From Alteromonas sp. CI.11.F.A3 (GTDB lineage Bacteria; Pseudomonadota; Gammaproteobacteria; Enterobacterales; Alteromonadaceae), in contig NZ_CP136708.1 of NCBI RefSeq assembly GCF_032925565.1, positions 3,162,001 to 3,226,000 on the forward strand: 64,000 nucleotides of DNA. Reading direction: 5' to 3'. Shown here in pieces: positions 54,509 through 62,980 of the stretch (position 1 is the first letter of the stretch; every line of letters begins with the position of its first letter). Position numbers and translations under genes: made by a program. The notes under the pieces are model-generated. The model ran no database searches and had not been told where the DNA came from. It was given only the letters and a program-made list of their open reading frames with translations.

Positions 54509-55231
54509 ATGACCGCACATGTATTAATGTTAAGTAGTTCTCGTCAGGGCGACGAAGCGTACCTTGAACATGCGAGAAGCCTTATTCTTGCACACTTAGG
54601 TAGCATTCGCGACCTACTATTTATTCCCTATGCAGCAGTGACACAAAGCTACGATAACTACGTGTCGGCTGTCGCTTCAGCCTTGCCAGAATGTAATGTG
54701 ACAGGGCTTCATACTTTTGATAACCCTATACAGGCTATCAGTAATGCAAAGGCAAACAATCAAGCTATAGTAGTAGGCGGCGGAAATACCTTCCATTTGA
54801 TGCATACTATATACCAACAAAACTTATTGGTATCACTTCAACACGCTATTGCTGAAAGCGCGCCCTATATTGGCTGGAGTGCAGGCTCTAACATTTGCGG
54901 GCAAAGCATTCGAACAACCAATGATATGCCAATTGTTGAGCCGAAAAGCTTTAATGCGCTGAATGTAGTGCCTTTTCAGTTGAATCCGCACTACAGCGAT
55001 TATCACCCGCCTGGTCACAATGGCGAAACGCGAGACCAACGGCTAGCGGAGTTTACGGTGTTAAACCCCTGCACACCTGTGGTGGCCATTCGTGAAGGAA
55101 CCGCCCTTTCTTTGTCTCAGCAAAAGTTAACGCTAATGGGTGAAAAAGGCGGGTTTATCTTTTTAGGTGATGAAAAGCGCCCAATCGCGCCCAATGAAGA
55201 TTTAACAGAGTTTCTGAATAGCCGCCTGTAG
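54509..55231 (+). CDS. pepE: Dipeptidase E (alpha-aspartyl dipeptidase)
   Basis: The 240-residue S51 peptidase has VVGGGNTFHLMHTIYQ, the nucleophile elbow IGWSAGSNICG, and TTNDMPIVEPKSFNALNVVPFQLNPHYSD, followed by GETRDQRLAEF. It hydrolyses Asp-X dipeptides. GGAG sits about 7 bases before the ATG. Its 3' end overlaps the 3' end of bioD by 30 bases on the opposite strand. Confidence 0.95.
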   Translation: MTAHVLMLSSSRQGDEAYLEHARSLILAHLGSIRDLLFIPYAAVTQSYDNYVSAVASALPECNVTGLHTFDNPIQAISNAKANNQAIVVGGGNTFHLMHTIYQQNLLVSLQHAIAESAPYIGWSAGSNICGQSIRTTNDMPIVEPKSFNALNVVPFQLNPHYSDYHPPGHNGETRDQRLAEFTVLNPCTPVVAIREGTALSLSQQKLTLMGEKGGFIFLGDEKRPIAPNEDLTEFLNSRL

Positions 55232-55873
55232 CGCATCGACACTTGGCGCGCTTGAAAAAGGCACTTCCAGCAGTAGTGGCGCTGGCATGACGTTTTTAAG
55301 CGTAGCCAAATTGTCATCGTATCGAGACATACTACCGGTGATATCGTTAGCTACCCAACCTACAATATTTAGCCCGTCGTTTTGAATAGCTTGCGCGGTG
55401 AGCAATGCATGATTTAAGCAGCCTAGCTTCATACCCACTACTAAAATAACATCCATTTTTAGCTCGCTAACGACATCTGAAAGAAACAGCGTATCGGTTA
55501 ACGGTAATCGCCAGCCTCCTGCTCCTTCCATTAATAAAAGATCTGGCGTTTCTTGTTGCAGGCGAACTAGCCCTTCAATCACTGCATTACTCGTTAATTC
55601 AACACCCGCTTCTTTTGCGGCTATGTGCGGTGCAATGGGCGGGAGAAAAGCAATTGGGTTGATGGTACTAATAGGAAGCTTAATGCTACTTGCTTGTTGA
55701 ATTTCTGATGCATCTTCGTTTACCCAGTCGTTGCCTACTTTTTCACAGCCTGCCGAAATAGGTTTGTAACCTAGGCTTGTTTTTTGAAAGCTTTCAGCGG
55801 CTTTTAGTAGGTGGCAGGTAACGTAGGTTTTACCTACTTCGGTATCGGTTCCGGTAATGAAATACTGCTTCAT
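55202..55873 (-). CDS. bioD: Dethiobiotin synthetase
   Basis: The 223-residue P-loop enzyme begins KQYFITGTDTEVGKTYVT. It has KPISAGCEK, the LLMEGAGGWRLPL motif and GMKLGCLNHALLTAQAI. It closes the ureido ring of dethiobiotin using CO2 and ATP. The ATG at 55873 is chosen because it overlaps the bioC stop (ATGA) and leads straight into the conserved N-terminus; an upstream in-frame start adds eight residues only. Confidence 0.95.
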   Translation of the reverse strand: MKQYFITGTDTEVGKTYVTCHLLKAAESFQKTSLGYKPISAGCEKVGNDWVNEDASEIQQASSIKLPISTINPIAFLPPIAPHIAAKEAGVELTSNAVIEGLVRLQQETPDLLLMEGAGGWRLPLTDTLFLSDVVSELKMDVILVVGMKLGCLNHALLTAQAIQNDGLNIVGWVANDITGSMSRYDDNLATLKNVMPAPLLLEVPFSSAPSVDALQAAIQKLC

Positions 55874-56745
55874 GGTTTCTCTAATCTGAAATGACACACT
55901 TTGTAAGTAAGCGGTAGCACGCCATCGACAGCACTACTATTTTTATAGGCTAACGACAACTTTTTAATGTCACTACGTGACATCGATTGCTGTTTAGCTC
56001 CGGTTGCCCCCGCCCCTACGTTTTTGATTGAACGAAGCAAGGAAAGTACATCTTGGTGCTCATCAACATAATCTTTATTGATAAGGCGGCTAACCCGCAG
56101 CCCTGCCCCGAGGAACGAATTAAGCCACAACTGCGCTTCGGGCAAACTTGTTACAGCAGCAGGTAATTGGGCAATACTTCTCGCTTTATGAAGCTCAGAA
56201 AAAGAACCACTGACCATTATGGCAATTTCCGCCATACCCGAAGGCTTAAGTACGCGGTAAATTTCACTGGCAACAGTTTGCGGACTTGAACACCACTGCA
56301 ATGCCATGGAAGAAAAAACAGAACTGAAGCTGCTATTGTCGAACGGTAACGACTGGGCTGAACCTTGTTTGAAATTAACATCAGGGAAGCGCGCTTGTGC
56401 TTTGTGCACCATACCTGGTGCAATATCTAACCCCATAACGTTTGCGCCACGTTGCTGTAACGTGTGGCTATGAGTGCCCGTAGCACAGCCAATATCAAGT
56501 AGTTCGCCATGCAAGGCGTTAGGTAAATTGTTTAACCCTGCCTGTGCAATTTCGCACTGAATATGTGCTTCGTTATCGTACTTATTTGCAGCTTTTGAAA
56601 ATTGTTTCGCAACAACCGCTTCGCTTATTCCGCTTTCTGATTGAAGACCTAATTGAAGATTCGAATGGTCATTTAATTGCACTGCAACAGCGCCTTGATG
56701 GCAAAGCTGCTGAGGCACTTGTTTAGCGAAAGATTGCGGACTCAT
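55870..56745 (-). CDS. bioC: Malonyl-ACP O-methyltransferase
   Basis: The 291-residue SAM methyltransferase has VAKQFSKAANKYDNEAHIQ, ELLDIGCATGTHSHTL (motif I), VMGLDIAPGMVHKA, and SSMALQWCSSPQT. It starts biotin synthesis by masking malonyl-ACP. About 45 residues precede the usual BioC N-terminus; the ATG overlaps the bioF stop (ATGA), so this start is likely, although a GTG near residue 46 would give a standard-length protein. Confidence 0.92.
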   Translation of the reverse strand: MSPQSFAKQVPQQLCHQGAVAVQLNDHSNLQLGLQSESGISEAVVAKQFSKAANKYDNEAHIQCEIAQAGLNNLPNALHGELLDIGCATGTHSHTLQQRGANVMGLDIAPGMVHKAQARFPDVNFKQGSAQSLPFDNSSFSSVFSSMALQWCSSPQTVASEIYRVLKPSGMAEIAIMVSGSFSELHKARSIAQLPAAVTSLPEAQLWLNSFLGAGLRVSRLINKDYVDEHQDVLSLLRSIKNVGAGATGAKQQSMSRSDIKKLSLAYKNSSAVDGVLPLTYKVCHFRLEKP

Positions 56746-58010
56746 GCTATCGACTCCATCGCAAGGGCAATAGCATCAACAAGTACATCGATATCTTGCT
56801 GAGTGTGGGTAGCGCTTAGTGTTATGCGCAATCGGTCTTCCCCTTTGGGGACGGTAGGATAGCGAATAGCAGGTATCCATATGCCACGAGCTTTTAGCGC
56901 ATCACTTAATGCTAACGCGCGCTCAGGGCTACCTACAATAATGGGTTGAATTGCACTACTTGAATTCGCCAATATTAAATCGCCGTTTTGATCATTGCCA
57001 ATTTGGGCGCCAAAGCGCTCGCGAAAATATGCCACATTGTCATTTAACGCGTCTGTCCGACTGCTATCTGCGGCAATGTGCGTCAGTGAATACAAGGTGG
57101 CTACTGCTTGGGCTGGCGGCATCGCAGTGGAATAGACATAATGTTTTGCATAGTTAACCAAGTAATCAATTAGCGCTTGGCTTCCAGCAATAAACGCGCC
57201 TGCGGTTCCTACGGCTTTACCAAAGGTGCCCATCACTATGGGTACATCTGATTGAGATAACGCTTGCGCTTCAATGCTACCTAATCCGTTTTCACCTAAT
57301 ACACCCATGCCGTGTGCATCGTCTACCATCAGCCATGCATTGTGTTGCTTCGCTATACTCGCCATATCACGAAGGGGGGCGCTGTCGCCGTCCATACTGA
57401 ATACACCTTCAGTGACTACCAACTTGTCACTGTTATTGGTGGTATCAACCTTTTCTAATAAATTGGATAAGTGAGCTAAATCGTTATGCCTAAAGCGACG
57501 CAGCTTGGCTTTGGTTGCCATAGCACCTTCAAGGAAGGAGGCATGCATCAGTCGATCTGCGAAAATTTCACCGGAATGTTTAATGCCGGCTGCGGCACTT
57601 GGGGTTTGATTACTAGCATCTTGATTATTAGCGCCTTGATTATGAGCCCCACTAAACAGCGCCATACATAAGGCTTGGTTAGCCGCAAAACCCGAATTAA
57701 ACAACAACGCAGATTCCCGATTTAAACCATCAGCGATATACGCTTCAAGGGCTAAATGCGCTTGCGTATGACCCGTAACTAATGGCGAAGCGCCACTACC
57801 ACCACCAAATTGTGCTAAGCCTTCTACCCAACTTTGCAGCACACCTTCATGCTGACGCATACCGAGGTAGTCGTTACTGGCAAAATTTAAATAGTGCTCG
57901 CCATCAATGCAGATGATGTTGTCTTTTTCGTACTGCTGGCATACTCGCTTTCGCAGGTATCCTTGCTGAGCCCGCTCACTTAAGCGGGCTTCAAGCCAAT
58001 CGAAGGCCAT
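56742..58010 (-). CDS. bioF: 8-amino-7-oxononanoate synthase with a low-complexity insertion
   Basis: The 422-residue PLP enzyme has FASNDYLGMRQH, GGGSGASPLVTG, VTEGVFSMDGDSAPL, LMVDDAHGMGVLGENG, and the PLP lysine in MGTFGKAVGTAG. It is longer than the usual 385-390. Residues about 121-146 (GAHNQGANNQDASNQ region, then Thr/Pro/Ser/Ala) are an Asn/Gln-rich insertion between two conserved blocks, with an imperfect repeat in the DNA. Its start shares one base with the bioB stop. Confidence 0.94.
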   Translation of the reverse strand: MAFDWLEARLSERAQQGYLRKRVCQQYEKDNIICIDGEHYLNFASNDYLGMRQHEGVLQSWVEGLAQFGGGSGASPLVTGHTQAHLALEAYIADGLNRESALLFNSGFAANQALCMALFSGAHNQGANNQDASNQTPSAAAGIKHSGEIFADRLMHASFLEGAMATKAKLRRFRHNDLAHLSNLLEKVDTTNNSDKLVVTEGVFSMDGDSAPLRDMASIAKQHNAWLMVDDAHGMGVLGENGLGSIEAQALSQSDVPIVMGTFGKAVGTAGAFIAGSQALIDYLVNYAKHYVYSTAMPPAQAVATLYSLTHIAADSSRTDALNDNVAYFRERFGAQIGNDQNGDLILANSSSAIQPIIVGSPERALALSDALKARGIWIPAIRYPTVPKGEDRLRITLSATHTQQDIDVLVDAIALAMESIA

Positions 58011-59128
58011 TATGCCTCCGCGGGCTGCTGTTTTTGTTTTCGCGGTGCGCTAGCATCGTAAAATAAATCGCTAGCATCAGAACCTTGTTCTTGTTGCTGC
58101 GCAATTTCTTCTTCTAATACTTGCTGATGCGCTTCATCAGAAAAATCGCGAGTACGTTCTGTGTTTATGCCTAACTTTTTGAACAGTATGACGTCTTCGT
58201 GGGTGTCAGGGTTAGACGTAGTAAGCAACTTACAACCGTAGAAAATAGAGTTCGCACCGGCCATAAAGCACAGCGCTTGCATCTGTTCATTCATGGCTTC
58301 GCGGCCTGCTGATAAACGCACGTGAGATTTTGGCATCATGATACGGGCTACCGCGATGGTGCGGATAAACTCGAAGTAATCTAAATCTTCCAAACTAGCA
58401 AGGGGCGTACCTTTAACCTTAACCAGCATGTTAATGGGCACACTTTGCGGCTGCTCCGGCAAGTTTGCTAATTGAATGAGTAAGCTGGCTCTATCGCCTG
58501 CGGTTTCGCCCATACCCACAATACCGCCAGAACACACATTCATGCCTGCTGCGCGTACGTTTTCAAGGGTATTTAGTCTGTCTTGATAGGTACGAGTGGT
58601 AATAATATCGCCATAGTATTCAGGCGAGGTATCAAGGTTATGGTTGTAATAATCTAGACCAGCTTGTTTGAGTGCGACGGCTTGATCTCGCGTTAACATG
58701 CCAAGTGTCATGCAGGTTTCAAGGCCAAGTTGTTTAACCTCTTCCACCATTTTTACAATATAAGGCATATCTCTGTCACGTGGGTTACGCCACGCAGCTC
58801 CCATACAAAAACGGGTTGAGCCTACTTGCTTAGCTTCTTTGGCTCGCTCAATCACTTTTTCGATTTCAAGCAAACGCTCTTTTTCTAAGCCCGTGTCGTA
58901 ACGCGCGCTTTGTGGACAGTATTTACAATCTTCCGGGCAAGCTCCGGTTTTAATCGACAACAAGGTGCTTACTTGTACTTCGTTTGGATTGAAGTGTTGT
59001 CTGTGAACAACCTGCGCTTGAAACAGCAAGTCGTTAAATGGCAAGGCATAAAGCGCCTCTACTTCGGCTTGTGACCAATCGTGACGAATTGTATTATTTT
59101 GCGCGTCAGGCGCGAAAGCCAGAGTCAT
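58010..59128 (-). CDS. bioB: Biotin synthase
   Basis: The 372-residue radical-SAM enzyme has the cluster motif [51 protein letters not shown] and [11 protein letters not shown]. It inserts sulphur into dethiobiotin. Compared with the usual ~346 residues it has a C-terminal Gln/Asp-rich tail (after about residue 340). It is the first gene of bioBFCD. Confidence 0.96.
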   Translation of the reverse strand: MTLAFAPDAQNNTIRHDWSQAEVEALYALPFNDLLFQAQVVHRQHFNPNEVQVSTLLSIKTGACPEDCKYCPQSARYDTGLEKERLLEIEKVIERAKEAKQVGSTRFCMGAAWRNPRDRDMPYIVKMVEEVKQLGLETCMTLGMLTRDQAVALKQAGLDYYNHNLDTSPEYYGDIITTRTYQDRLNTLENVRAAGMNVCSGGIVGMGETAGDRASLLIQLANLPEQPQSVPINMLVKVKGTPLASLEDLDYFEFIRTIAVARIMMPKSHVRLSAGREAMNEQMQALCFMAGANSIFYGCKLLTTSNPDTHEDVILFKKLGINTERTRDFSDEAHQQVLEEEIAQQQEQGSDASDLFYDASAPRKQKQQPAEA

Positions 59129-59226
59129 TGACTGTCCTTTACTAATTAAGAATGCTGGCTTAGTCTATGCTCCAAACACGAGTTGTCAACTCTGACCATT
59201 TCAAAAGCTTTACTAACGGTTGAATT
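59129..59226. promoter_or_regulatory. bioB/bioA divergent control region
   Basis: The 98-base spacer between the divergent bio genes contains the dyad GAGTT-GTC-AACTC (59180-59192) and, further right, GGTTGAAT. These loosely resemble half-sites of the BirA operator, but the spacing does not match the E. coli site. Dual control by BirA is expected from synteny; the exact operator is not identified with confidence. Confidence 0.4.
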
Positions 59227-60507
59227 TTGAACAATATAGATTTTGATAAAAAACACATCTGGCACCCTTATACCTCGGCAACTAACCCACTTCCTTGCTA
59301 TGAAGTGGTTGGTGCTAAAGGGGTTGAGCTTACCCTTTCAACCGGCGAGGTATTGGTTGATGGCATGTCTAGCTGGTGGGCAGCCATTCATGGTTACAAT
59401 CACCCAGAACTAAACCAGGCTGCGCATAGCCAAATAGATGCTTTCTCTCACGTTATGTTTGGTGGCATTACTCACCAGCCCGCCGTTAATTTATGCCGCT
59501 CGCTACTGGAAATGGTACCTGATGGCCTTGAACGGGTATTTTTAGCCGACTCGGGCTCGGTCTCAGTAGAAGTGGCTATCAAGATGGCCATTCAGTATTG
59601 GGCCTGCCAAGGCCGCCCCGAAAAATCGCGCATCGTCGCTCCACGTAATGGTTATCATGGCGATACTTTTGCGGCTATGTCGGTATGCGATCCGGTAAAC
59701 GGCATGCACAGTTTATTCGAGAGTGTATTAAGCAAACAGCTTTTTGCCCCTGCTCCGCAAACCCGTTTTGGTCAAACGTTCAGCGAAGACGATATTTTGC
59801 CTTTAGCTGAACTGTTCGAAAAACATCATCATGAAATGGCGGCGCTTATTTTAGAGCCTGTGGTTCAAGGTGCCGGTGGTATGCGTATTTATCACCCTGA
59901 ATATTTAAAACGCTGCCGCCAACTTTGCGATAATTACGATGTATTGCTGATTTGTGATGAAATTGCGACAGGATTTGGACGAACAGGCAAGCTATTCGCC
60001 TGTGAACATGCAGGTATCTCACCCGATATAATGTGTTTAGGGAAAGCTATTACCGGCGGCTACATGACCTTAGCGGCTACGTTATGTACTGAAGATGTTG
60101 CCTTAGGTGTTTGCCAAGGTTCGCCCGGTGTATTCATGCATGGACCCACATATATGGGTAACCCGCTCGCGTGTGCAGTCGCCAATGCCAGCTTATCGTT
60201 AATAAATGAAAATCATTGGCAGCAACAAATCCCTGCCATTGAGAAACAATTACACACTGAGCTGTCAAAATGTGCCAATTTACCTAACGTTGCCGATGTG
60301 AGAGTACTAGGTGCCATAGGTGTGGTCGAAACAGTTCATCCTGTGAGCGTAGCGGATATTCAGCGCCATTTTGTAAAACAAGGCGTGTGGATACGCCCCT
60401 TCGGTAAACTGGTATACATTATGCCTCCGTACATCATTAGCCCAGACCAGCTCAGTAAACTCACCCACGCTATTTACAGCTATTTGAGCGGTAATACCGT
60501 AGGCTGA
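59227..60507 (+). CDS. bioA: Adenosylmethionine-8-amino-7-oxononanoate aminotransferase
   Basis: This 426-residue class III aminotransferase has [62 protein letters not shown], the [19 protein letters not shown] loop and the PLP lysine in [11 protein letters not shown]. It makes 7,8-diaminopelargonate. The reading frame has a stop at 59221 and no ATG before the conserved start region. TTG at 59227 (or ATT at 59224) must therefore start it, and no clear Shine-Dalgarno is present. Confidence 0.95.
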   Translation: MNNIDFDKKHIWHPYTSATNPLPCYEVVGAKGVELTLSTGEVLVDGMSSWWAAIHGYNHPELNQAAHSQIDAFSHVMFGGITHQPAVNLCRSLLEMVPDGLERVFLADSGSVSVEVAIKMAIQYWACQGRPEKSRIVAPRNGYHGDTFAAMSVCDPVNGMHSLFESVLSKQLFAPAPQTRFGQTFSEDDILPLAELFEKHHHEMAALILEPVVQGAGGMRIYHPEYLKRCRQLCDNYDVLLICDEIATGFGRTGKLFACEHAGISPDIMCLGKAITGGYMTLAATLCTEDVALGVCQGSPGVFMHGPTYMGNPLACAVANASLSLINENHWQQQIPAIEKQLHTELSKCANLPNVADVRVLGAIGVVETVHPVSVADIQRHFVKQGVWIRPFGKLVYIMPPYIISPDQLSKLTHAIYSYLSGNTVG

Positions 60508-60586
60508 AAATAGATATGAATTGACTGGTCTAATGTAATTTCTACGCCGCTTAATCGCTGAAAATAACACTAGGTCAGTCATTTAT

Positions 60587-61108
60587 ATGTTCATACGCAT
60601 TTTTGATAAAATCGTTTTCGCAACGCTGTTTGTTGCAGCACTGCAAGTTCCTATTTTAGCCGATCATTATCGCCAGTATTTGAGCGGCTATTACGATGCT
60701 ACTCGAGAGGAAGTCTCTGCCATGTCGGCGTTAGCAACGCAACACGGCTATGCATCAGTGGGCGCAATGTTAACGGCGTTAAAGCAAAACAGTGAAGCTG
60801 TGGTAAGGGCTGATGCAGAACGTAAATCGGCGCTATTCACCAAGCTTGGTCATATAGAACAAGGGATAAAGACCCTAGAGCACGGTCACTATTATGAAAA
60901 AGCTTGGTATATGGTCACTCCATCAAATACGTCCACGCTACAGAAGGTACTAAGCAATTTCAGCCCGTCGGTGCCACTTACCCCATCATCAATTATTTTC
61001 AGCTTTATTACTGCTTTACTGATTAATTTATTATTGTGGAGCCCTTATCTTTGCTACTGCCAAGTAAGGCATTTGAAGCACAAGCCTAAGCACGCTAGCT
61101 ATCGCTAA
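60587..61108 (+). CDS. DUF2937 family membrane protein
   Basis: The 173-residue protein has an N-terminal TM segment (IVFATLFVAALQVPILADHYRQYLSGY), a periplasmic helical region, and a C-terminal TM (SSIIFSFITALLINLLLW). This is the layout of DUF2937. The family's function is unknown. It stands alone 79 bases after bioA. Confidence 0.85.
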   Translation: MFIRIFDKIVFATLFVAALQVPILADHYRQYLSGYYDATREEVSAMSALATQHGYASVGAMLTALKQNSEAVVRADAERKSALFTKLGHIEQGIKTLEHGHYYEKAWYMVTPSNTSTLQKVLSNFSPSVPLTPSSIIFSFITALLINLLLWSPYLCYCQVRHLKHKPKHASYR

Positions 61109-61175
61109 CGTGCTTAGCTTATAGCTTACCCTCTCCCCTGCCCAAAATGCGCTTTGAATAACTTCTATGCAAATT

Positions 61176-61191
61176 TGGCACTTTCCATGCA
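61176..61191 (+). promoter_or_regulatory. Sigma-54 (RpoN) promoter match
   Basis: TGGCACTTTCCATGCA fits the -24/-12 consensus TGGCACG-N4-TTGC[AT] at 10 of 12 defined positions, with the essential GG and GC exactly 12 apart. It lies about 100 bases before the small 61293 gene, with a TSS expected near 61203. No enhancer-binding protein gene is adjacent. Confidence 0.6.
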
Positions 61192-61292
61192 ACAACCCTA
61201 ATACGAGTTTTCTTTATTTAGCGTAAAAATATCGCGCCAATTACAAAAAAACGTAAATATTATAGTTAGTTAAATAGTAAGGAAGAATGATT

Positions 61293-61574
61293 ATGCCTAC
61301 TGACGCACAATTACTTATTGGGAAAGTGTTGCAAATAAAAGACAAGATTAGTGCAAAACGTCATTGCATCCCTAACGAGCTACAAACTGAGTGGGACGCA
61401 CTTGATAAGAAAACAGCTTGCTTTGAAAGCACAGCCATTTTTAAATCTGCGGTAAAAGGCCAACACACTAGCAAGCAACTTGCCTACTCTGGTTCAGTTA
61501 AAGAACTATCAGGTTTAGTTAGCCGCTTGAACGCGTTGAATGAAGAAGTAACGATTGCGCAGGTTAGGCACTAA
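61293..61574 (+). CDS. Small helical protein of unknown function behind a sigma-54 promoter
   Basis: The 93-residue product from the ATG at 61293 (AAGGAAG 7 bases upstream; an ATG two codons earlier is too close) is hydrophilic and mostly helical: LLIGKVLQIKDKISAKRH, a central Trp, and SVKELSGLVSRLNALNEEV at the end. I recognise no family. The sigma-54 promoter match upstream hints at nitrogen-, stress- or motility-linked expression. Confidence 0.75.
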   Translation: MPTDAQLLIGKVLQIKDKISAKRHCIPNELQTEWDALDKKTACFESTAIFKSAVKGQHTSKQLAYSGSVKELSGLVSRLNALNEEVTIAQVRH

Positions 61575-61766
61575 AAAGGCGCTGCTTTTTCCTAGCTCAA
61601 GGCTTTTAAACTTAGGCTTTTTAAGTCGACCTTAAGTTTGCGTGCCTTAGCGTTATGAAACAACCGCGCCTTTTATTGTTAGTGCGACCGTGGCTACTCA
61701 GTTACTCCGGTATAGTTACAGAGTCTTTAGAAATAAGTTTTCAAGCAGCCGCTTTTAAGTAGAAGC

Positions 61767-62978
61767 TTATCTAGCAGCTTTTGTAGACAGTAACACCAAT
61801 GTACGGACTTTACGTGTACCGTAACTGGCTAAACGAACAAAGTCGTCTCGTGCCACCGGAATGTGTTGAAATTCAACACGCTGACTCTCGTTCTGGCTAT
61901 CGCCCTCGTCAGCATCTGGATCGTGCAAATAAAAGCATTGCTCATCGTAACTCGTAATAGCCACCCAATGTGGTGCTTTTTTCTTATCAAATGCATAAGT
62001 GCTTATTAGGCACAACACCGCTTTGCCAGCATCTAGCGCTTGCTCAATGGTTTCAACTCGCCACTCTTCGGTAGTAATAGCTATTTTACTTTCTTGCGCC
62101 TGACGTAAAAAATCAGCTTCTACTTGCCCAACAATATGCTTTTTGTGCTCACTTCTTACGCCGTCTGTAAATAATGGTAACGGTTGGTTGATTAACACTT
62201 CTACCGTAAACCCTTCTATTTGCGCTGCCAGCGCCAACCCAACAGGGTGGCAACCACCATGGCCTGACGTCATAAATATTGTGGTCGCTGTTCGCCAAAT
62301 CGACAGTTCTTTTTGTTGGTTCATTACATAGGTATCTTGCAAGGAATACATGGCCATCATTAATGCCGATGGCCCGCAGGTAAATTCAGTCGTTTGCTGA
62401 TACCAAGGATAGATGGCATGAGACAAGGCTTTCGATGGCACTAACACCTTTTGCATACGCAATGCGTTTGAATGATCATCGTAATAATCTACGTACATGC
62501 CAAACTGTTTGAAACCTAGACGTTGGTAAAGTGAAATAGCGCCCTTATTGTCCGCAGACACTTCTAGACGCATAAAGCGCTTTCCCTTGGCTAACGCCTG
62601 CTCCCCTAGTCTTGTTATTAACTTTTCAGCTATTCCCAAACCACGGGCTTCTGGTAACACGGCAATTGAATACAGCCGAGTGAGTTGCGTGCCTCTACGA
62701 AGTAACAATAGTCCATAACCCGATAGGGTCACTCCTTGTGCGGTGTGATGCTCGGCAATATAAAATTCAGCATGTTTAGCCGTAACGTAAAAACGAAAGC
62801 GACGAACATTCAGCTTATCGCTTTTAAAACACGTGTTTTCGATGTGCTGTATTTGTTTCACATCCTCTAACGTAGCTTTTCTCAACTGAATGGTTATAGC
62901 TGCATTCATTTCAGCCTCACGATCACTTTTATATTCAGGCGCCAGCCCACTGCTTTCAAACGCAAGTGCACCTTTCAT
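61767..62978 (-). CDS. Fusion of GNAT acetyltransferase and C39-like cysteine peptidase
   Basis: The 403-residue protein has a GNAT domain at about residues 28-178 (IQLRKATLEDVKQIQHIENTCF, acetyl-CoA loop ARGLGIAEK at 111-119, SLYQRLGFKQFG). A papain-like C39/DUF3335 domain follows at about 190-400, with candidate catalytic Cys201 (EFTCGPSALM), His337 (PHWVAI) and Asp353 (LHDPD). It starts 2 bases after the upstream RimK-like ligase ends, so the two are co-translated. The pairing suggests a ligase, acetyltransferase and protease acting on the same peptide or protein tail. The first 23 residues precede a second ATG and may not be used. Confidence 0.85.
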   Translation of the reverse strand: MKGALAFESSGLAPEYKSDREAEMNAAITIQLRKATLEDVKQIQHIENTCFKSDKLNVRRFRFYVTAKHAEFYIAEHHTAQGVTLSGYGLLLLRRGTQLTRLYSIAVLPEARGLGIAEKLITRLGEQALAKGKRFMRLEVSADNKGAISLYQRLGFKQFGMYVDYYDDHSNALRMQKVLVPSKALSHAIYPWYQQTTEFTCGPSALMMAMYSLQDTYVMNQQKELSIWRTATTIFMTSGHGGCHPVGLALAAQIEGFTVEVLINQPLPLFTDGVRSEHKKHIVGQVEADFLRQAQESKIAITTEEWRVETIEQALDAGKAVLCLISTYAFDKKKAPHWVAITSYDEQCFYLHDPDADEGDSQNESQRVEFQHIPVARDDFVRLASYGTRKVRTLVLLSTKAAR

Positions 62979-62980
62979 GC

